Assembly: GCA_963682055.1 (NCBI GenBank)
Contig: OY821745.1
Span: 19,093,342 to 19,157,341, forward strand
Direction of reading: 5' to 3'
Length of the DNA stretch: 64,000 nt
Origin: Primula veris
Lineage: Eukaryota; Streptophyta; Magnoliopsida; Ericales; Primulaceae
The notes under the pieces were generated by a model. It was given only the letters and a program-made list of their open reading frames with translations. It was not told the DNA's origin and searched no databases. A program made the translations under genes and the position numbers. Below, in pieces: positions 11,857 to 24,665 of this stretch (position 1 is the stretch's first letter; each line of letters starts with the position of its first letter).

Positions 11857-12599
11857 AGATGACAGCTTACCGTTTTCTTTCCTCTCCTTGGTTTGCAAAA
11901 TTAGAGCTTTCATGGCTTGTAATTTGTCAGTTTTCGTGGTTGTGCAGAATCATATAAAAATAAAAGTTGTGTAAATTATAGTGGTGTGAGAAGCATAAGG
12001 TTTGAACGGTCTTGACTGAATGTGCAGTTTATTGTTTTGTTTGTATGTTCAAACTCACGTATTGAAGAATCAGTTGAGTCTTAATCGTTGCCGCAGTGAA
12101 TCTTGCTTGAGTTTTGAAATATTTTGGGGGACTGTAAACTGTTTACCCTGGTAGTTGATATATACTCCGTAACTTTTATTTTTGTTCATTTGATGACTAC
12201 ATTTTGTGCCTACTGTGTGTTTGTTACTTTGTTTACGGCTTAAGCTTGCATTTTCTTTTGCTTGCTCATTTTCTTTTTGTTTCCTATGCTATGAATCAAC
12301 GGTAGGATTATGATGCTTTCTTCTCCAAGTTAAAAGTAACAGTTTTTTAGCCAGAGTAGTGAGCTTACTACCTCAAAGTCTTTGAAAAATCTTTCTTACC
12401 ATACCCAGAAGCTAGTTTTTGAAAAGCTAACATCCCAAAGCACGCATAACCATTTTTTTACCAAAGTTATAAAAACTGAGAAAAAATGTTGTTGCCAAAC
12501 AGGACTAAAGCTATTTTATGTTAAAGAACATAATAAAAACATATCAAAATATCTATCAATCTAACAATTGAATTCCATACGCTTTTTGTTCTAATTTGA
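11857..12599 (+). other. SnRK2 3' UTR and downstream spacer
   Basis: The 3' UTR probably ends soon after the AATAAA near 11959; a second AT-rich stretch follows. No other gene is supported. Short open frames have no recognisable domains. Confidence 0.6.
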
Positions 12600-13145
12600 T
12601 ACTATATTTTAAGTTGATACTTTTTTTTTCTAAGTTCACACCGTGTTTTGGGAGTTCATACTTTTTCTTTCAATTTCATGCCATTTTTTCCAAAGTTCAT
12701 AATCTTTTTTTTCAAGTTCATGCCTTTTTTTTTTTTTCTATGAGTTCATATTTTCTTTTTCAAATTTCACACATTTTTTTTCTGAGTTCTTCAAACTCAA
12801 ATTTCACCGTGACTCGAACTCTTTATATACATTATATAAAGTCAAAATAATCCAATCGTTCATTTAAAACTCAACTAAATAAAAACATAAATTAGAAAAA
12901 AACTATCCATAGTCATTATACACACATATATATATATATACATCTTTATAAATATAATTTTCAAAAAAAATCTCCATATACATAATTTTCAAAAAAAATA
13001 TTTATATACATCAATATACTTCATCTATCGCTTTGTTTATTTATTTATTTTGAAAGTTCTATATGTTTATTTTTTATTAGTTGAGTTTTAAATGAACGAT
13101 TGGATTATTTTGACTTGTATATAAAGAGTTCGAGTGACCATGACT
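12600..13145. repeat. Polypyrimidine repeat followed by a ~70-bp inverted repeat
   Basis: From about 12610 to 12790 a unit like AAGTTCATACTTTTTTTT recurs roughly eight times. The segment at 12806-12885, containing CGAACTCTTTATATAC and AATAATCCAATCGTTCATTT, is repeated in inverse at about 13065-13140. The spacer holds TA microsatellites (about 12925-12940). It is potentially an old foldback or MITE; no clear target duplication was found. Confidence 0.65.
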
Positions 13146-13326
13146 CTGAATTAGCTAGCCCACTTCCACTCATTTTTCAACTTGAACTCTTAGTAGTAAC
13201 AGTAAACAGGATCAAGTCCAGCAAAAATACATTCAAAAAGCATATTAAATAAAATATTATCAAACTTTAACTCAAAAAACTAAATAAGTAAGGCTCATAT
13301 CCATCAATAAGTGACCATAGACTATG

Positions 13327-13533
13327 CCTATGTTTGATAACATATTTTTTTGGTCAAAATCGGATTTTAAAAATCTGTTTTGAAAATCCGTTAAAAAGTT
13401 AGATTTTAAAAATATGAATTTTTCAACTTTTTCAGCATAAAAATCAGATTTAATCTGACTTGTCAAACACACAGATTTTTAAAATATAAAATCCAAAAAT
13501 CAACTAAAAAAATATGTTTCCAAATGTAGCCTA
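13327..13533. mobile_element. MITE family A, copy 1
   Basis: About 207 bp with inverted ends: left GTTTGATAACATATTTTTTT, right the inverse of CATTTGGAAACATATTTTTT. The interior carries repeated CAGATTTTAAAAATCTGTTTT-type palindromes and TTCAGCATAAAAATCAGAT. Relatives are at 18945-19163 and 39510-39672. The transposon superfamily was not determined because target duplications are unclear. Confidence 0.7.
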
Positions 13534-14789
13534 ATAAAATATATGTCAATCAATCATATACTAATCCAACATCAAAAAAGTGAACAAAATGCCTCACAAT
13601 TAAGCAATAACAATAAACATAAAAAGTTACATTAATAAAAAAACTAAATATAAAAAGTTATTTAGCATAAAAAACTTCAATAACTATTAAACTTATAAAA
13701 ATCAATACAACTATTTAGGGTTATGATTTTTCATACCACCTTCACTATGATCCGATCCGAATATGACTTTGCGCACTACTTTGTTCTATTAGCTCAATTG
13801 TTTCAATATGTTGATTAAATGAGATCTCTATACAAGCCAATCAGAATGAAATCATATGACGTGCGAGAGAAATAGAGAGATAGTCGCCATGTTCATAAAG
13901 AGAGTGATAGAGAGAGCAAGTTGATATATACGTGTCTCGTGAAAATATGAGGGAGATTTAATGGAATGGGCACAATTTGATTTATTAAAACCTAATCCAG
14001 CCATATTTGCTTTCTGAAAAAATAATTTGTCATGTGTTTTTTGATAATTTATTTTCAACAATAATAGATTTGGGTAATTTTTCTTATATTCAACTAAACT
14101 AGCACAGTTTATATACTGAATAGATAGTTTTTTTTTTAAGGGAAAAGTGAAATCATCAATAACACAACCTTTTACATTTTAAGCTCAAGGAGCATGATGG
14201 GATGAACTGTAGGAGGAAAATAAGAAACATAATATTATTGTAGGGTCTTAAATTGTATTCTAGCAAAAACCATATAGTGCTATGTCACTATTAAATAGCA
14301 ACTTGCAGTAGTTGAGAATTTGGTATTGTTTTCGTTTATGGGCACAAAATGACAATACCGAATTGATAAGACACGTAATTTGGACTGTGTTTAACTGGTT
14401 CAGTCATGATTTTGAGCAAAATGTGACGATCGTATATATTAGGTTGTCCAAATATCATAGGCTTTTGTGTGACACTATCTATCAGTTATTATGTGTGTCC
14501 CAATTCCGAACCCCATTTGTTTATAAAATTGAAATTGTCCATAAGGCAATCGTAGCTAGATAAGGAGCAGTTTTTTACAAAATCTTCAGAAAAGTGATGG
14601 TTCATCAGGCTTAAACCAACGTGTTTACACATAATATTTGAAAAATGAGAAGAGTACTCAAAGAAGATTAAAAACCTGGAAAAAAATGGGGAAAACTATG
14701 AAAAATAATTGGAGGAATAGCAGGAGCAAAAGGAGAAAATTAAGAAAGTAGACGTGTTGGCAAAAAGCAAGAATGAGAAGTTGAAGGCT
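13534..14789. other. AT-rich intergenic DNA, nothing recognised
   Basis: No coding region or RNA gene is supported. The open frames on either strand are short and have no domain. Confidence 0.6.
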
Positions 14790-16725
14790 TTCGGGTAAAA
14801 AGTATAAACTCTCCAAGCAAAGGAGGCTTGTTGACGTGTTGAATGACGGAACAAACATCCTAAGCAAAAGAGAGTTGCTGATAACAGGGCAAAACGTCTT
14901 AGGCTGAGACGTTTTGTGTACATGGAAATAAAATCCGACTACTTATCGGAGAAAATCTCACACATACGCATGTCTCTCTAATTCTAAACTAGGGCGATAT
15001 ATATCTATTTTTTTAGAAAGTGTAAGATTTCGCAATATTTTCTGGGGGTAACAAGATCATTTTTTTTGGGATTAGTATAACAAATTTGAGTTGGCTAGAC
15101 AATGTTTGATTTGGCCATACAATGACAAATCTGTTCGATTTGACAAATGACAATTTTTTCTACTATTTGATTTAACGAGTCTATAAAACAAACTGTATAT
15201 AAAAAATATCGATTTTCATTTCATTATCGCAATTTTAAATATTTCAATCGCATTCTCTATCTCTCTAAATATTATGTGACACATGCCAAACGAAAACAAT
15301 TTTTTTGAATACAACTTTAACTTATATGGTTCATATCTCAGCTCTTTGCAGTGTCCATTTGATCCATTTTCACAGTGAACTTTCTCAATACCTAGTTAAT
15401 CACCATCCACCTTGTCAATACCCCGATTAGTCAATATCGACATTTTCAAGATTCAGTTAATCAATATACACCTCCTCTTTATCTACTCACCCAACATTAT
15501 TAAATAGAAGACACACTTGGTTATCTACATACAACCTACCGACCAGTGTAACAAATCATATGATGGCCTAAATGAGGAAACATTGCCTAAATGAGGAAAC
15601 ACAACAAAAATTTCAGGGTATTTTGAGGAATCTGATGATACTTCTACTTTAAGTAGTGAAGAAGGTGATGGTCAATTTAGAAAAAGGCTACGACTATATC
15701 GATCATTTTTCAACTAATTTTGTATGTTTTGAGCTATTTTGTTCTATTTTTGAAAAATCAAGTGGATCATTATTAACTGAATCTTGAATGACCGGGACAA
15801 GGTGGATAGTGACTATCTGGGTATTGATAAGGTTCACACTGTGAAAATGGATCAAATGAATACTGAGAAGAGAAAGGATATTAACTATACTAATTAAAAG
15901 TTGTCAACGCGTTGCGTGTGAGACGCGTAATGACATAAATCTCGTAATATATTTTATTTTTAACATAATATTTAGATTTTGTATAATTTATTATAGTTAC
16001 GGAGGTTAAAACGAATTGTTAATTAATTTAGGGTACATCCGTAATTAGTAAAATATATTGAGGACAAATAGTTAATTAATTAGATTATGTATATTGCTAA
16101 TTATTAAAATAGAGTGAGGGTATTTTTGGAAAAAAGTGGCTAAATTGAGCAGTCTCAATTTTTCTTGGGTTACCTTATTATAATAGAATGATAAGTTAAA
16201 GTTGTATCTAAAAAAAATTATTTTAATTTGCCATGTGTCACATATATTTAGACAGACAGAGAATGCAATTAAATTATTTGAAGTTGTGGTAATAAAATGA
16301 AATTTGATATCATTTACATAGAGTTTTGTTTTATACACTCCTCAAATTAAATAGTAAAAAACCGTCTTAAGTCAAATCGATAAGATTTCGTCATTGTATG
16401 GTCAATTCAAACAATGTTTAATCAACTCCAATTATTACACTAAATTACAAAAATAAATCATCTTACTACCACAAAAAATATTACGAAATCTTAAAATTTC
16501 TAAAAAATAGATGCAAATCGCATGGTTTAGAGCAACATGCGTATGTTGTGAGATTTCCTCCGATAAGTAGTCAGATTTTTTTATTGCTATATAGACAACA
16601 CCCCGCCCTAAGAAGTTTTGTTCTGTCATCAGTGTCATATTAGCAAGTCTATTTTGCTTAGGTCGTTTTACTCCGTCATCAGCAACATGTTAACAAGTCT
16701 CCCTTAACGAGTTTTACTTTGTAAT
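14790..16725. mobile_element. Foldback (long-TIR) element, ~1.9 kb, with a Helitron in one arm
   Basis: Diverged inverted arms pair across the whole interval. GACTACTTATCGGAGAAAAT (14937) pairs with ATTTCCTCCGATAAGTAGTC (about 16551). ACAATGTTTGATTTGGCC-like sequence near 15100 pairs with the stretch near 16400. TCCACCTTGTCAATACCC (15407) pairs with sequence near 15800-15820. The arms are roughly 700 bp around a centre near 15480-15730. No transposase frame is visible. The ends are approximate and no target duplication was resolved, so the superfamily is open. Confidence 0.75.
15890..16191 (-). mobile_element. Second short Helitron (minus orientation)
   Basis: On the minus strand the insert starts TCATTCTATTATAATAAGG, close to the start of the Helitron at 7623. 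It ends AATTAG after an ACGCGT...ACGCGT stem, with an A on one side and a T on the other. Removing it restores ACTATATAAGTTAAAGTTGT, which matches the opposite arm of the surrounding foldback element (15306-15330, inverted). The terminal CTAG is degraded to TTAG. Confidence 0.75.
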
Positions 16726-17383
16726 TGATTATGTGTTCGCCTGGCAAGTCATCCCAGGCTAATGCTTGTTACAATAAAAAAATATTTTTTTTTCCTCGTG
16801 TCTGTTAACTGGGCAAATCGCGAATGGAGACTTGCACCTATTTTTTGGAAAATCACGCCGTGGATATAGACGAGCCCTTCACTTGGTCTTGCAAGATGAA
16901 AAGTTCCAAGTGTGGGGTATGAAGTTATAAGACACCAAAAGCACCATATAATTTCGCCTATTTTTTTGGCGGTTATTATCATTTGTTTCGCCAAAAGATG
17001 CGAGGGGCCCAAAAATATTTGCTACTTGACTTTTTCTGGACCAAAAATATACAAAGCTGAATTGCTATGGAGCCAAGCTAACAATGGCGCAACAAACCGA
17101 AACTTGACATATTTTACCACTACCCAGGTGAATACCGCATCAGTAAAATATCAAGATCTACTACATGTCTACCAGACCTTTTATAAGAACACATGTGCAC
17201 TCAATCACATTGAAATAAATAAGATAAAATTACAAAAACATACAACTTTTCAAGTCTACATACAACTAATCAAATGATTAGTTTATACAGTATAAAATGA
17301 ACAGAGCATTCGTCTACGCTTCTGAAATGTGAACTGAACAAAAACAGCATTTATTATAGAAAAGACTGCAACTTTTTAATTTT
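16726..17383. other. Spacer and probable TH1 3' UTR
   Basis: The TH1 stop codon is at 17384-17386 (minus strand), so its 3' UTR occupies the right part of this interval. Nothing else is recognised. Overlapping open frames on both strands (about 16749-17277) have no family resemblance. Confidence 0.55.
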
Positions 17384-20300
17384 TTAACATTTTACAAGTT
17401 CAGTTGCCTCTTTCAGTAGTGAATTCAATTTCCGAGTTTCACCTAAAACAGATTCCTGATCAAAAAGAGCTGAAACGACTGCAACTCCCTTGAGACTCGG
17501 AACCTGCAGTTCCATAACAGACCCTGCATTTGAAACTTTTATACCCCCAATTGCAACAACGGGCAACTGAGAAGACAAGCAAACAGACTTTAGCCTTTCT
17601 AACCCGACAGTAATATTATTCGCTTTTGTATTGGTGGGAAATACGCCACCACATCCAATATAATCAGCACCGTCGATATATGCATGGTGGGCATGCTCTT
17701 GTGTCTTACATGATACACCTATGATCTTATCGGGCCCGAGATGAGTGCGAACTACGGAAACTGGCATGTCAGATTGTCCCACGTGTACACCATCAGCATC
17801 ACAAGCAATGGCTATGTCGATTCTGTCATTTATAAGCAAAGGAACACCGTGGGATCGGCAAAGACTAACACATGCTTTCGCTGCTTCCAGGAAATTGCGG
17901 GTTTCTGCCTCTTTTTCCCTTCAATCAGGAAAAGCAAATAAGAAAGGGGAAAAGAAAACAAAAACAACAAATGAATACATGAGCAGACTTATCCGTAAAA
18001 ATGTTCCAATAAGATAGGAAATGAGATATGAAGAAAAGATGACACGGACACCACTTTTAAGATTTAACAGGTGGAAGACATCACATGCAATAAAAGATCT
18101 CAGTAGAATATTTAGCCTTAGTTGTGCCCTCGAAGGTCCTCTAAATCCATAAACAAAATGCATATTGTAATAAAAAAAGATAATTCACGACTCAGTAGTT
18201 TCTGAAGATCTCGGACATAAAATGACTATTTATATGCGATAGCAATCTGGATTTAACTTGGAGAAAAGATGATTGTAGCGAGCAACACAAATCAATTATA
18301 TGGTGCACATAATAGTTACTTCAAATCTGAAACAAATCTGCAAGACCGTGCAAATAATAGTTACTTAAAATCTGAAACTAATCACCACGACCTTCACTGA
18401 ACCACTTGAAGTTTTGACTTTTGACACTTCAAATTTTAGTGCACATCATAACAAAGATGATAGAACTACTAATAATGAATAAATGTAATTTATAGTACAA
18501 AATAAAGTTCATGCAAACCTCAGCTGGATGATGGTGGCCCCTCCTTCTATGGCAGCTTTGACAGCATCTGTGATGGACCGACCCCACTTTCTATTCATAC
18601 CTGAATCAGTTACGGCATACAAGAAGAGATCGTCCGGATTAAATGTCTGTGTTCTACGTGATTTATGGACGTTATTTTTAAGCTTCAATAAATGATCGAA
18701 AGGACCCTGAAGACCTTTTCCAATGGAAATATCTTTACTGTAATTCAAAGCAGTATCAACGTATCGCTTAGCTACCTATGAGGAATAAAATGAAAAACAC
18801 TTTATTAAGGGCCGCAGTTCATATAACCTTAGGAATCAATACATAAAAGAAAGCAAGGGAAAATTCATATCACTTGCTACATGTAGTGCAAGGATCAAGA
18901 GTTAACTAAGCAATTTAGAGAAAACAACTTATGATTATGAACTACCTCCTTTCTGATTATAACAGATTTTTTGGTCCGTCCAAAATCAGATTTTAAAAAT
19001 CTGTTTTAAGAATCCACTGAAAATCTGGATTTTTTTAGCGTTTTCAGCATAAAAATCAGATATTTAGAAGCTGAATAATCTGAGTTGCCAAACACCCACA
19101 GATTTTTAAAATCCAAAATCCGAAAATCAAGTAAAAAAATCTGTTGCCAAACGGACCCGTAGTGATATAATATTTACTTTATATTAGAGGTCAATTAAGT
19201 TCCAAAACCAAACAATCTTTCAAGCAATATGCACTTTTTCTCATTCTGATTCTCCTTTTATAAATTGAAACCCCAATTCTGATTTTCTATTGCCAGTTCT
19301 TGAAATGTACTTAAACAAACTTGGTCCTCATGAGGGGAATCTATGTTTTTTTAGGATTTAACTTATTTTAATTTATTTTACAAGGTCATTTTAGAGAAAT
19401 GACGACGTTATTAATTTAAAAAGTAGTTTCAATGTCAGTTATTTCTTACATTTACATTTTAGAGTTCTGACTAATGTATAAATCATATGAAACAATTTGG
19501 CACATATAACTTCATGTCTGGATAGGTATCTGGCAGCATTCCCAAATTTATGACGGCTATGCTACCATAGTTTATGCATGTATCTGGTTTTACATGCGTA
19601 AAAGACGAAAACTTCTACAGAAAATATTGCACATGTCAAGTGTTTTAGCAAGTTCCCAAATTATACCTTATACCTTATACCTTATACCTAAATTGATCCA
19701 TAAAAACACAGGGTTTTAGAAAACAGCATAAATTTTTTCGAAAATGACAAATTTTAATTTTTCTTATGATCATCAAATAGCAAGCCTGAACAAGTAAGAA
19801 CCAAATTTGAGCACAATCCCAATTCATCTTAACAGTTAAAGAACAGCATTATTATATCAAATAAATGATGCCAGCCTTTTGTAAAATCTACATGCTATTC
19901 TTTTTCCTTTTTGAAAGTAATCTGTTATCAATATAGATATATAGAAGGAGAACCTTCAGATCCAAATGTTAATCTTAGGTAGGAGGAGATTGCCAAGTTT
20001 CCAGCATGACAATTTACCTGAACAGCTGACAGCATTGGGTAACCTTTTGCAAGTTCAGCAGCAATGCATGTGGCTAACGTACAGCCAGTTCCATGAGTAT
20101 TCCGAGTATTTATTCTCGTTGAACGTAGCTCATAGAAACTCTCTCCTGCAAAAATCAGTAAATCAATTAGCACAAAATGCACGTACAGTACACCAAAGAA
20201 CACTTATATTGTGAATATTATATCAAGTATACCATCGAAGAAAATATCCACAGCATCCAACTTCGCAGCAAGGTCACCTCCTTTAACAAGTACATTACTG

Positions 20301-23300
20301 AAGACAACAAATGCAAACAATTACACTATATTTCATCTATTTCCAACCTGTACTAAATGATACTTCAAGGGGAGAAAACAGCAACTCCTTGTATAGGCAA
20401 AGTCTATGAGCACATCAAATGAAACAAGCATGGGAAAAAAAGTGAAACAGTAACTAGGATTAATATAAACTAGTAAGGGTACATGATTTGATTTGATGTC
20501 TACATAAATTTGGAACCGACCCATTGATGACCAGCTCCTATATTTTTCAAACTGAAATAAAACCATACAAATGGGGTTGATTGCTGTGCGGTTTTTTACG
20601 ACTTGTCCCAGATTTTAGAAGTTCATTGTTTGGGTGCATATAAATCTGATTACCTCCTTATGATAGAAAATTTCTTCTACAAACTTTTTAAAAAATTCAG
20701 TTCATGTAATTTTACAACAATTAGTTTAAACATGTAATTTTATTTTGTTTTGGTGCATATAAACAAATCAAAATCATGTTTATTGTGAAAGTAATATTAT
20801 GGCCGATTCTTAATTTTGGGTTGGTCTAGTTCTCAATCCACAGCTGGCAATTGCGTTAAATTTGAAACTGGAACCAATGACTAATAGAACGGGGCAAATA
20901 AGGGTTCGCTTTTCTCTGTATCCTACGTATACCCTTGAGCTAGATGACCTATAAAAATTCAGAACCAACTCCTGCAGGACTGACAGTAAGTGTCGTGGTA
21001 GCATAAAAAATGCTAGTCTGACCAGGGTCTCTTTAACATTGCCATGGAATGAAACCACAGTTTTCAAAGTGAAAGATCTGTCTAGGGGTTAAAAGAGGCA
21101 TTTTCTTTGTCCCAGCGTGGTCTCTCCTTATGCTTGCACAGTAGAAATGTATATGGCTGTATTCCCAAAGACTACATATATCCATATAAAATGGATTCGA
21201 CGGCCTATATGGTTTTTTATTATTAAAACTGTTTACCATAATAGGGTAAAATATTCCCGAAGGCACTGACCGTGGACCCATATCATAAATAGATTTCGCA
21301 GCGGATCGCATGTCATCAACTGTTTCTAATAGAATGCCTCCAAGTAGAGCAGATGCTTCTTTCAGATTTGGGGTTACAATGTCAGCCATGGGAAGCAGAT
21401 CATTCCTGAAATTAGTTAAAAAAAAGTAATATAATCATGAGATTATCTGTAAGAGCTACAATTGAAAGTAAATCTAATATTTAGATTCAAGCTAAAAGTC
21501 TAAATCTACACAAACAAAAGAAACAGATAAACTAAATTGCCATGTACAACTAGTGTTAGAATTGAAATTTGCTCCATAAAATGAGCCTCTGAGTAGGCAC
21601 TTGAACTTGAACAAGAGAATTTGATCATAACATGGATCAGACATACAGTTTTATTTAAATAAGATTAGAAAGGCCTGCGTTCACCAGGTTTAGACACCAA
21701 GTCATAATTTATTTCTTCATAAAAACAAAATACAGAGACTAATCCAGAAATGCACGAAGAACTTCTAAAGCAGCTTAAATAAAGACCGGCAAAGATGCTT
21801 AACAGGTATGATTTACATAAAATAAGCAAATCAAAAGGGAAAAGAAATCAACAAAAATATAGCCCATAAAAGTGGACAAGTACCTAAAAACATCGAGAAC
21901 GGAAGGACCAGCCAGTACATCTCCACTTGTCGACACCATGACAGGATCAACAACAAGGGCTGTCTTTAAATATCGAACTGAATCAACTCTAAAAGTTATC
22001 ACAAAAACTTCAATCAAGGGAATTCAGAGGCATACATACCACAAACTGGGAACTGATCTAGACTGTGACAAAGAACTTTGACAGTCGCAATGGAAGGGAG
22101 CATGCCTGTTTTCACCTATAAACCATATAACCAAGGTTGTCAAAATTGCTTTCCTACTCTCCATCGATTGAGGGTATGTAAAATTGGACTCGTAAAATCA
22201 AATCATAAAATAGTAGTTTCTAGTTTCAACATAATTAATAATATATAATATTTTTTTTAAAGTAAAAATGATATTCTTATGGAAAAAGCATATTCTATCT
22301 ACAAATTAGACCAATATGTTTCATCACATTTTTTATTACGATATAAACTTAATTTTATGTGATAAAATGACGTTTAACGATTTTGCACTGGTTATTACGG
22401 TAATACGAAGATTTTAATAACAAGATTTTATACAAGCAAGATTAAGTTTTGTGAATACCATGTACTTTAAATTTTTACTACTATGCTCATGGTTTAATAT
22501 TGCTATTCTGGAAACTTGCGTAAAAACTACTTTAGTTATTGTTAAGAAATAATTGTAATACAATAGCAAACTTAGAAATACTGGCGCAATTCAGTTACAC
22601 TTTGATGATAAAACAAATTTTAAACTATTATAAAAGCTCGTAAATATTTTATTATCGTTGTGACTTGTACATAACTAAAATTCTCCACAAGTTATAAATT
22701 CATCTGCGATTTGTAAAATCATTAACGCAATCGATAATAGCTTGTTTCGATTGATCAGTTTGCTAATTTAAAAATATTGAGAATAAGATTATCCCAATTT
22801 TATAAAGAAAAGAAAAGTAACACCCAATCGCTAATCCCAGCAAAGTTAAGATTCTACACACACAAAATCGTTTTCTTTTCACTATTTTATCTTTAAAATT
22901 CGAGATTTTTACCTATTTTAACCCATATTACTAGTTTATTGCGATCTGAGAAGCTTTAAACAAGTGAGATCGTAAAATCGTAAGATTTTACCGTTACCGA
23001 TGGTCCACCACATTTATATTCCTTTTGTCAACACAAACTTACCACATCAACATTCATGTCAGAGAGGACCGACCTTAACTGCTCAGCAACAAAATCCTCC
23101 GCTACAATGCTCACGCCCTGGGGAAATCACAAATTAAACTGTCAACACAAGACGACAAAAATTCTCATTTTATCACTGATTTTAATATACTTAACTACAT
23201 AAAGAAATACTACCCATACAGAAATTATTCATAAAGAAAATAACGAGTGTATAAACATAAGATGCTTTATCATTGTTGTTTCATTATGGATGAGTAGTTC

Positions 23301-24633
23301 ATAACACAGTCACTCTGAAAGCCACATTTTGTTCACCTCATCAACTACACCATAATCGAACTGCTTATCCTTTACGACTATAACACATCTGCATACAGCC
23401 TACCACGACAACTAGCTCCGCAAGTGGCACTTACATTACAATCCACAACCAGCTGGCACTGGTAAATTACTTCACAATTAATGGGTTTTCATATGACTGT
23501 TAATAATTCTTTTCTTTTGATCTAGCAGTTCCCGGTTAGTAACACTGAACAGTCTGTGTACAGTCTAACATAGTGACGGTACAAATGAGGGACTTACGAA
23601 ATTATAACCTCGTTTCCTTGCATCTTTTTGCTCGGTTATTAACATTTTTGGTTTAGAAAGCAGGGGTGCATGGTTAAACACCTGAAAAGCTGAGATTTTT
23701 TTTTGTTTTCTGGCAAAAAAGCAAAAATATTGCTGGATTAACGCAGTTATATTATCAATGGGAAATAAGTTGTTTAGTACCCAGTACTATTAGTTTTTAT
23801 CATTTTATACCGAAACTTTAAATATTACCAATTTTGGTCCCAGCCTACCAATTTCAGTCACCATATCTCACATTTGGGAATCTATTTTTGATGGATGTTG
23901 AAAGAATTGCACTCACTATGTGATATCATAGGTTAGAGTACTTGACTACAATATCGTCATTTGGTTTAACACCGGTCCCTGATTGGATGACAATAGATAG
24001 GTGCGGACCTAAATTATAAAAAAATAAAGATCGGGTACCAAAATATTAAAAGCCAATAATACAGGGTACATTTTTTCCCTTTCTCAATTTTAACAAAATC
24101 CACTAGTTCCTTAAAAGCCGCAACCGAACAAGATATAAACCTACATAATTGTGTATGTATAACGAGGGAAGTAACTAGGTGGAGACATACCATACCCGTA
24201 CCCGTACCCCTTTCATTTTGACTAAAATCCCTGAAACTAACGTTTTAAACCTTCCCAAAAGAAAATAATAATAAGAATCATATAGAATATCGGCCCCTCC
24301 CTTTTAGAGTTTCATGGTCACTGTGTGTAACATTGGTTAGTATATAATGGTAATGAGAACCAAATTGGCTCATCCTTCAAATATCATAAAACATAGAAAA
24401 ATATAAAGAATCGGAAGGAATTGATAAGTAATAATAACACCCTAACAAAGTGTTTATATAGGCAAGGAAACCCTAAACTGGCTACAATGGGTCGGGCAGA
24501 CTAACAATGACCCAAGTCCATTATTATATAACTGAAACAAACAGCAATTAAACTAAATAATAATTAAACAAACTGGTCTTCATCATTAAATGCAGGAAAG
24601 GAAGTAGATGGAGGCAGTCGGGGGCCAACCCCA

Positions 24634-24665
<32 letters not shown>

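Noticed and set aside
11584..11913. 109-aa minus-strand frame with a Phe run
   Set aside because: Antisense of the poly-Glu coding exon of SnRK2.
16749..17277. Overlapping open frames of 87 aa (minus) and 121 aa (plus)
   Set aside because: No family resemblance, no splice context, and they overlap each other and the TH1 3' region.
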